Assembly (NCBI GenBank): GCA_036381125.1
Contig: DASVDK010000380.1
Coordinates: forward strand, 1-11,307
Source: DASVDK01 sp036381125 [NCBI: Thermodesulfobacteriota bacterium]
GTDB taxonomy: Bacteria > DASVDK01
DNA: 11,307 nucleotides
Direction: 5' to 3'
Shown here: one piece after another, positions 7,017 to 11,307 of the stretch
Layout of the letters: every line of letters begins with the position of its first letter
Position numbering within the stretch: position 1 is the first letter of the stretch
Program-made: the position numbers and the translations under genes
Notes under the pieces: generated by a model
Told to the model about the DNA's origin: nothing
The model's input: the letters and a program-made list of their open reading frames with translations, nothing else
The model's database searches: none

Positions 7017-8642
7017 TCACGGCGCGGAGGCGCCGTCGGCGTCCGCGCGCCGACCGGTTCCCCACGTGAACACGGCGAGGCTCGCGGCCGCCGGCGTGTC
7101 GGCCTCGTCGAGGCGGCGCGTGACGTAGGCGGCGACGCCGGGCGCGAACGGCGGAGGGTAGACGAGGAGCCGGTGACGCTCGAGCACGACGAGTCCCCGT
7201 GCGTGCCGCTCGACGAGCGCGGCGAGGTCCTCCACCCCGGCGAACGCCGCGACGCCGGTGGTGTAGGAGCGGAACCGGACGCCGTGCGGCGTCACCTCGA
7301 CGTCCCGGTCGGCGGCGTGCGGGCCCTGGTTCGCGTGCAGCAGCCGGCCGTCGACGCGGCCGAAGTAGTAGAAGGCGAGGTGATCGGCGGGGCTCACCAC
7401 GGCGGCGTCGGCGAACCCGTGGTCGCGCGCCCAGGCCGCCGCCTCCCGCCACTGGGCGAAGGCCGCGCCCGAGAACTCGCCGTACGCCTTGAGCCGGTTC
7501 GCCTGCGCCGCCGCGAACCAGGGCGAGGCGCGGACGACCACGAGGAGCGTGACGACGACGAGCGCCGTCGCCAGCGGCCGCGCCAGCGCGGGCCAGGGGA
7601 GGCGGGCGGCCAGGTTGCCGGCAAGGCGCGCGTGCAGGAGCCGCGCGGCGAGCCGTCCCCCCTCGCCGAGGAGCACGAAGAGGCCGGGGAGGAAGACGAA
7701 GAGATAGCGCTCCGACTGGGTCGGCACGACGGCCGACAGGAGCAGGAACGGAGCCCAGACGAGGAGCGCGGCGTAGAGGCCGGCACGCGGGCGCGTCACG
7801 ACGACCGCGAGCGTCGCCGCCGGCGCGAGGAACCAGAGGTAATCGTAGGTCCCCGCCAGGTACAGATGGTAGAACTTCGGGTCCCACGCCTCGGCCGGGA
7901 ACCAGGGCAGCCGCGTGAGACCGGTCTCGAGCGTGGCCAGCGCGCGGTCCGGCGCGGCCAGGAGGACGAGCGCCGCGACCGACGCCCCGGCGGCGAGCTC
8001 GCGCGCCTCGGGCGCCCGCCGCACGGCGCGCCAGCCGCCGGTCGCGGCAAGCCAGGCGGCGACGATGCCGAGATGGAGCCCGAGGGGCGCGAGGAGGAGG
8101 TACGCCTCCGCGTGAAGGCGCGCGGTGAGGAGCGTGAGGCCGACGCCGGTCGCGAGCCACGTCGCGCGGCCGGACGGGCGAACCGCGAGGAGCCCTCGCG
8201 CGGTGGCCGCCGCGGCCAGGACGACCAGGAGCTGCGCCCAGGCGTACATGCGGACGAACCGCGACATGGCCACGGCGTCCGGCGAGCAGGCGAGCAGCGC
8301 CGCGGCCACGAGGCCGGCCGTCGGCCCGAAGAGGACCGTCCCCAGCAGGAAGACGGCCGGGATGGCCAGGACGCCGGCCACGACGCTCGGCACGCGGGCG
8401 GCCGCCTCGCTCTCGCCCAGGTGCTCGAACGCGAAGGCGACGGCGCGGGTGACGGGGAGCGCGCGTCGATACGGCTCGCCGGACGGCAGCAGCGGCGCCC
8501 CGGTCGCGGCGAGCCCCTTCGCGGCCAGCACGTGCAGGACCTCGTCGTGCGAGAAGCTCCGCTGACCGAGGCGGTCGGCCCTCAGGAAGAGCCCACCGAG
8601 GACCAGGACGGCGAGCCACGCTACCAGGACGGACCGGCGCAC
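7017..8642 (-). CDS. GT39/ArnT-like membrane glycosyltransferase
   Basis: This 541-residue protein has about ten hydrophobic segments up to residue 371 and a soluble C-terminal domain (about 373-541), the layout of ArnT/PMT-like transferases. The first loop carries FSHDEVLH (D33, E34), the acidic motif expected for the catalytic base. GESEAAARVP, LFGPTAGLVAA and SRFVRMYAW follow, then a periplasmic-type segment (WDPKFYHLYLAGTYDYLWF). By family it transfers a sugar from a polyprenyl-phosphate donor to a lipid, glycan or protein outside the inner membrane. The GTG at 8642-8640 is chosen as start because no ATG, GTG or TTG in frame lies between it and the preceding gene's stop, and the first membrane segment follows at once. 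Only a weak GGAAG is seen, well upstream, so initiation may depend on coupling. The protein is a full-length paralogue of the truncated gene at 1-705. The C-terminal domain has no motif I recognise. Confidence 0.86.
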   Translation of the reverse strand: MRRSVLVAWLAVLVLGGLFLRADRLGQRSFSHDEVLHVLAAKGLAATGAPLLPSGEPYRRALPVTRAVAFAFEHLGESEAAARVPSVVAGVLAIPAVFLLGTVLFGPTAGLVAAALLACSPDAVAMSRFVRMYAWAQLLVVLAAAATARGLLAVRPSGRATWLATGVGLTLLTARLHAEAYLLLAPLGLHLGIVAAWLAATGGWRAVRRAPEARELAAGASVAALVLLAAPDRALATLETGLTRLPWFPAEAWDPKFYHLYLAGTYDYLWFLAPAATLAVVVTRPRAGLYAALLVWAPFLLLSAVVPTQSERYLFVFLPGLFVLLGEGGRLAARLLHARLAGNLAARLPWPALARPLATALVVVTLLVVVRASPWFAAAQANRLKAYGEFSGAAFAQWREAAAWARDHGFADAAVVSPADHLAFYYFGRVDGRLLHANQGPHAADRDVEVTPHGVRFRSYTTGVAAFAGVEDLAALVERHARGLVVLERHRLLVYPPPFAPGVAAYVTRRLDEADTPAAASLAVFTWGTGRRADADGASAP

Positions 8643-8683
8643 ACCCGGCAGGCAGGCAACTTCCGCGCCGGATACCGAGCGGA

Positions 8684-8721
8684 GGCTACACGACGCTGCG
8701 TTGGCTACACGACGTTGCGTT
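8684..8721. repeat. Tandem 19-bp direct duplication at the end of the FAD oxidoreductase gene
   Basis: Two adjacent 19-bp copies, ggctacacgacgctgcgtt (8684-8702) and ggctacacgacgttgcgtt (8703-8721), differ at one base. The second copy, first on the minus strand, carries the last codons and the TAG stop of the oxidoreductase gene. The other copy lies in the gap before the GT39 gene. It looks like a recent slippage or recombination duplication. It leaves the reading frame of either gene unchanged because it lies after the stop. Confidence 0.9.
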
Positions 8722-9868
8722 CGGCGGGTGTGCGACCGCGGGAGAAGCGCTCGTACGCGAGGGGGGAGAGATCGATCGTGTGCGCGCGGCCGTCGAGGAT
8801 CGTCTCGGCCAGGAGGAGCCCGACCGCCGGCGCGTGCTGGAAGCCGTGCCCGCTGAAGCCGTTCGCGAGGAGGAAGCCCTCGACGCCGGGAACCGGGCCG
8901 ATGATGGGGTGGGCGTCGGGGGAGACCTCGTAGAGACCGGCCCACGCGCGGGCGATGGTCGCCTCGGCGAGGGGAGGGTACCGCTCGAGCGCGGTCTCGA
9001 GCACGGCGTACTGGAACTCGGGGTCGACGCTCGTGTCGAACGACGGCGGCTCGTCCCGGCCCATCCCCATGAGGATGCCGCCGCTCTCGCGGTGGAAATA
9101 GAAGGTGGTGGCGAAGTCGATGACCATCGTGGCGCGCGCCGGGGCACCGGCGAAGGGCCGCGTCGTGAACACGTGGCGCCGCACCGGCTCGACCGGCACC
9201 GCCACCCCCGCCATCCGGCCGACCTCGGCCGCCCAGGGGCCGGCGCAGTTGACGACCCACCGCGCCTCGACCGGGCCGGCCGCGGTCTCGACGCCGCGCA
9301 CCCGCCCGCCGGCCACCCGGACGCCGGTCACCGCCACGCCGGTCTCGACGCGGACGCCCAGGCGCCGCGCGGCATCCGCGTAGCCCTGCGTCAACCCGTG
9401 CGGGTCGGCGATGCCGTCCTTCGCGCAGTAGGTGGCCCCGAGAACGTCGTCCACGACGAGGCCCGGCACGAGCGCCCCCGCCTCGGCCGCGGTCAGCGTC
9501 TCCACCGGGACCCCCAGGGCGCGCTGCAACTCGGCGTTGCGGCGGAACTCCGCCCAGTCGGCCTCGCGCGTCAGGAGAAAGAGGTACCCGTCCTGATGGA
9601 AGTCGAGGGGCGCCCCTACCTCCTCCTCGAAGCGCTCGATCGCCCGGATCGAGAGCTTGGACAGCTCGATGTTGACCGGCGAGGAGAACTGGTGCCGGAC
9701 CCCGCCGGCGCACCGGCCCGTGGACCCGGTGCCGAGGAGGCCCTCCCGCTCGAGGAGGAGCACGTCCCGGCACCCGCGCCGGGCGAGATGCCAGGCGAGA
9801 CTCGCGCCCATGGCCCCGCCGCCGACGATGGCGACCTCGACCCCGGCAGGCAACGTCTTCGTGGACAT
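8705..9868 (-). CDS. FAD-dependent oxidoreductase, DAO family (sarcosine oxidase beta/glycine oxidase-like)
   Basis: This 387-residue flavoprotein has an N-terminal Rossmann dinucleotide motif, VAIVGGGAMGASLAWHLA (12-29), with the ribose-binding acidic residue E40 at the end of the second strand. GSTGRCAGGVRHQFSSP (48-64) is the segment typical of the SoxB/dimethylglycine dehydrogenase branch of the DAO family. The C-terminal block includes GLYEVSPDAHPIIGPVP and GFSGHGFQHAPAVG, which complete the flavin site. Length is normal for the family. The family oxidises secondary or primary amines of small amino acids (sarcosine, glycine, proline, dimethylglycine) with FAD; the substrate here is not determined. 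The ATG at 9868 is chosen because the Rossmann strand begins ten residues later; an in-frame extension to 9946 would run into the divergent gene. No Shine-Dalgarno is visible. The gene is divergent from the reductase at 9900 and is followed, 62 bp later, by the GT39 gene on the same strand. Confidence 0.9.
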   Translation of the reverse strand: MSTKTLPAGVEVAIVGGGAMGASLAWHLARRGCRDVLLLEREGLLGTGSTGRCAGGVRHQFSSPVNIELSKLSIRAIERFEEEVGAPLDFHQDGYLFLLTREADWAEFRRNAELQRALGVPVETLTAAEAGALVPGLVVDDVLGATYCAKDGIADPHGLTQGYADAARRLGVRVETGVAVTGVRVAGGRVRGVETAAGPVEARWVVNCAGPWAAEVGRMAGVAVPVEPVRRHVFTTRPFAGAPARATMVIDFATTFYFHRESGGILMGMGRDEPPSFDTSVDPEFQYAVLETALERYPPLAEATIARAWAGLYEVSPDAHPIIGPVPGVEGFLLANGFSGHGFQHAPAVGLLLAETILDGRAHTIDLSPLAYERFSRGRTPAERNVV

Positions 9869-9891
9869 GGGAGCGATGGTACCGCTATACT
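9862..9891 (+). promoter_or_regulatory. Sigma-70-like promoter for the ferredoxin-NADP reductase gene
   Basis: TGGACA (9862-9867; 5 of 6 match to TTGACA) is separated by 18 bp from TATACT (9886-9891; 5 of 6 match to TATAAT). Transcription would start near 9898-9900, at or within two bases of the reductase ATG (9900-9902). No Shine-Dalgarno sequence precedes that ATG, so a leaderless or nearly leaderless mRNA is implied. The -35 hexamer overlaps the start codon (9868-9866) of the divergent oxidoreductase. On the minus strand the same TATA core reads TATAGC (9889-9884), a weaker -10 candidate for the opposite gene with no good -35. Confidence 0.6.
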
Positions 9892-9899
9892 CGGCCCAC

Positions 9900-10889
9900 A
9901 TGAGCCAGCAGACGTACGACATCGCCGTCATCGGCGGTGGTCCCACCGGCCTCTTTGGACTCTTCTATGCCGGCCTGCGTGGGATGAAGGCGATCCTGTT
10001 CGACAGCCTCCCGGAACTCGGGGGCCAGCTCACCACCCTCTACCCCGAGAAGCTCGTCTACGACATGCCGGGCTTCCCCGAGATCCTCGCCCGCGACCTC
10101 GCCGCGGCGATGGTCAAGCAGGCGACCCGCTTCAACCCGGACATCCACACGAGCGAGCAGGTCCAGAAGGTGGAGAAGATCGGCGAGCGCGACTTCCGCC
10201 TGACCACCCCCCGCGGCACCTACTCGGCCCGGTCGGTCCTCGTGGCCGGCGGTGTCGGGTCGTTCACGCCCAAGAAGCTCGCCATCAACCTCGACCACTA
10301 CGAGGGCAAGGGGCTCTACTACTTCGTCAAGGACACGAGCGAGTTCCGGAACAGGCGGGTGCTCATCGTGGGCGGCGGCGACTCGGCGCTCGACTGGGCC
10401 CTCCACCTCGAGCACGTCTGCCAGGTGAACCTCATCCACCGGCGAGGCGAGTTCCGCGGCCACGAGGAGTCGGCGAAGAAGGTGCTCGCGTCGACCTGCA
10501 CGGTGCGGCTCTTCCACGAGGTGAAGGAGGTCCACGGCAACGGGCGCGTCGAGGCGGTGACGATCTTCGACAACCGCACCAAGGCGGAGACCCGGCTCGA
10601 CGTCGACGCGCTGCTCCTCAACCTCGGCTTCGCCGCCAACCTCGGCCCGATCAAGGACTGGGGGCTCGAGCTGGCGGGCAAGTCGATCAAGGTGGACGGC
10701 CACTTCCAGACGAACATCCCGGGCATCTTCGCCGCCGGCGACATCATCGAGTACCCCGACCGCGAGAACATCACGCTCATCGCCACCGGCGCCGCCGACG
10801 CGGCCGTGGCGGTGAACTACGCCAAGGCCTACATCGACCCCGGCGCCAAGGTCACCCCCGGGCACTCGTCCGGCCGCACCGACCTCTGA
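9900..10889 (+). CDS. Ferredoxin/flavodoxin-NADP+ reductase, type 2 (thioredoxin reductase-like)
   Basis: This 329-residue flavoprotein matches the usual length of the TrxR-like FNR group. It has the FAD motif IGGGPTG (11-17) near the N-terminus, followed by ELGGQLTTLYPEKLVYDMPGF (39-59), a hallmark segment of this subgroup. Next come the NADP(H) motif IVGGGDSALDWA (156-167), an HRR (180-182) placed to bind the 2'-phosphate of NADP, and IFAAGDI (276-282), the second flavin contact. The CxxC redox pair that thioredoxin reductases carry in the NADP domain is absent, which separates it from TrxR. The family reaction is electron transfer between NADPH and ferredoxin or flavodoxin. The ATG at 9900 is the family N-terminus (MSQQTYDIAVIGGG) and follows a promoter directly. 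A flavoenzyme gene follows on the same strand after a 60-bp palindromic gap. Confidence 0.93.
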   Translation: MSQQTYDIAVIGGGPTGLFGLFYAGLRGMKAILFDSLPELGGQLTTLYPEKLVYDMPGFPEILARDLAAAMVKQATRFNPDIHTSEQVQKVEKIGERDFRLTTPRGTYSARSVLVAGGVGSFTPKKLAINLDHYEGKGLYYFVKDTSEFRNRRVLIVGGGDSALDWALHLEHVCQVNLIHRRGEFRGHEESAKKVLASTCTVRLFHEVKEVHGNGRVEAVTIFDNRTKAETRLDVDALLLNLGFAANLGPIKDWGLELAGKSIKVDGHFQTNIPGIFAAGDIIEYPDRENITLIATGAADAAVAVNYAKAYIDPGAKVTPGHSSGRTDL

Positions 10890-10890
10890 T

Positions 10891-10949
10891 GGGCGTCAGG
10901 CCTTCACCTTTTCCGGGCGATACCGTGGAAAACGGAAAGGGCTGACCCC
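10891..10949 (+). repeat. Imperfect 24-bp-arm palindrome filling the gap between two flavoenzyme genes
   Basis: The left arm (10891-10914) and the right arm (10927-10949) can pair over a 12-base loop with 19 Watson-Crick pairs, one bulged C (10894) and four mismatches. The outer stem is GGG-c-GTCAG/CTGACCCC and the inner stem is TTTTCC/GGAAAA. It occupies the whole gap from the reductase stop to the ATG of the next gene. The right arm contains GGAAAGG (10934-10940), the only Shine-Dalgarno-like sequence for that gene. No T run follows, so it is not a standard rho-independent terminator. The shape resembles REP-type repetitive palindromes, but one copy cannot prove that. Confidence 0.75.
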
Positions 10950-11307
10950 ATGAGGGTTGCGGTGGTGGGAGCGGGCGGCGTCGGGAGCGCCGCGGCGCGT
11001 CACCTGGCGAAGGCCGGGCACGAGGTCCTGCTCGTCGAGCAGTTCGAGGTCGACCACGACCGCGGCTCGTCCTACGGCGACTCGCGGGTCACCCGCCTCA
11101 CCTACCACGAGCCGATCTACACCGCGATGATGGTGGAGGCCTACCGCCTCTGGGAGGCGCTGCAGGCCGAGGCGGACGAGCTGCTCCAGACCCGCTGCGG
11201 CATCCTGGTCTTCGGCAAGCCGACTCACCCCGAGATCCTCGGCACCATCCGATCGCTCGAGGCCAACGGCGTCCCGTACGAGCGGCTCGACGCCGCCGAG
11301 GTCGCCC
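10950..11307 (+). CDS. Monomeric sarcosine oxidase/N-methyltryptophan oxidase-like flavoenzyme, N-terminal part
   Basis: The first 119 residues are present; the frame runs off the window. MRVAVVGAGGVGSAAARHLA (1-20) is the FAD Rossmann motif, and E30 is the ribose-binding acid. RGSSYGDSRVTRLTYHEP (38-55) aligns with the GSHHGDTRIIRHAYGE segment of monomeric sarcosine oxidase and SolA. CGILVFG (83-89) matches their TGVLVFG strand. In sarcosine oxidase this segment supplies flavin-site residues: the two Arg equivalents are kept (R46, R49), while the His is Tyr42. The covalent flavin Cys of the family lies beyond the window. The family oxidises N-methyl amino acids with release of formaldehyde and hydrogen peroxide. 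The ATG at 10950 is chosen because it starts the Rossmann strand directly; GGAAAGG (10934-10940) lies nine bases upstream, inside a palindrome. Confidence 0.88.
   Translation, partial: MRVAVVGAGGVGSAAARHLAKAGHEVLLVEQFEVDHDRGSSYGDSRVTRLTYHEPIYTAMMVEAYRLWEALQAEADELLQTRCGILVFGKPTHPEILGTIRSLEANGVPYERLDAAEVA

Noticed and set aside
7006-8619. Minus-strand 537-codon frame overlapping the GT39 gene
   Set aside because: It is a shifted-frame shadow; the GT39 frame has membrane segments and motifs while this one is Arg/Pro/Ala-rich.
4656-8933. Plus-strand open frame of 1425 codons antisense to the glycosyltransferase genes
   Set aside because: Its product is an Arg/Glu/Gly/His-rich low-complexity string with no domain, and it spans several well-supported minus-strand genes. 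Long antisense frames are expected in very GC-rich coding DNA.
10909-10940. Rho-independent terminator after the reductase gene
   Set aside because: The hairpin is present but no T run follows it, and the next gene starts immediately on the same strand.
8780-10945. Plus-strand frame of 721 codons crossing the divergent region
   Set aside because: It runs antisense to the FAD oxidoreductase and out of frame through the reductase, with no family resemblance.
10889-10945. Possible 18-codon minigene (ATG overlapping the reductase TGA)
   Set aside because: The reading is explained by the palindrome that fills the gap; there is no separate ribosome-binding signal or sequence pattern of a real leader peptide.

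Overview
The window is very GC-rich, tightly packed chromosomal DNA. It probably comes from an uncultured, Gram-negative-type bacterium. The outer-envelope evidence is a family-9 (heptosyltransferase-like) glycosyltransferase module, a Wzx-like flippase, and a lipoprotein signal with a Cys lipobox. Lineages such as Methylomirabilota/Rokubacteria, Binatota or Myxococcota would fit the base composition and gene style, but the sequence alone does not decide this. No tRNA, rRNA, CRISPR array, insertion sequence or transposase is visible. Nearly every base is coding and no gap exceeds 100 bp.

Layout. Six genes run on the minus strand from 9868 down to 1. In transcription order they are: a DAO-family FAD oxidoreductase (9868-8705); a GT39/ArnT-like membrane glycosyltransferase (8642-7017); a 1021-residue protein joining GT4-, GT9- and GT2-like modules (6926-3861); a polysaccharide flippase (3861-2281); a lipoprotein with two phospholipase-D-like domains and a Pro/Thr repeat tail (2321-714); and a second GT39-like protein cut by the window edge (705-1). 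The last four are packed with 1-base and 41-base overlaps and an 8-base gap, so they look like one translationally coupled operon. On the plus strand are a type 2 ferredoxin/flavodoxin-NADP+ reductase (9900-10889) and the start of a monomeric sarcosine oxidase/N-methyltryptophan oxidase-like flavoenzyme (10950 to the edge). They are divergent from the minus-strand run across only 31 bp.

How it may work. The minus-strand glycan genes make a coherent envelope set. Cytoplasmic glycosyltransferases (the triple fusion) would build a lipid-linked or LPS-core glycan, the flippase would move it across the inner membrane, and the GT39 proteins would transfer sugars from polyprenyl-phosphate donors on the periplasmic side. 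The PLD-like lipoprotein is embedded in this set and may act on, or anchor near, the exported product; its substrate is unknown. The flavoenzyme group at the right is a separate functional block: amine or amino-acid oxidation plus electron transfer.

Most worth a second look: the GT4-GT9-GT2 fusion with a degenerate last module; the secreted PLD-like protein whose two HKD motifs both lack the Asp; a divergent promoter that appears to give a leaderless reductase mRNA and overlaps the opposing start codon; a 24-bp-arm imperfect palindrome that fills the gap before the last gene and contains its ribosome-binding site; and a 19-bp tandem duplication at the end of the FAD oxidoreductase gene.
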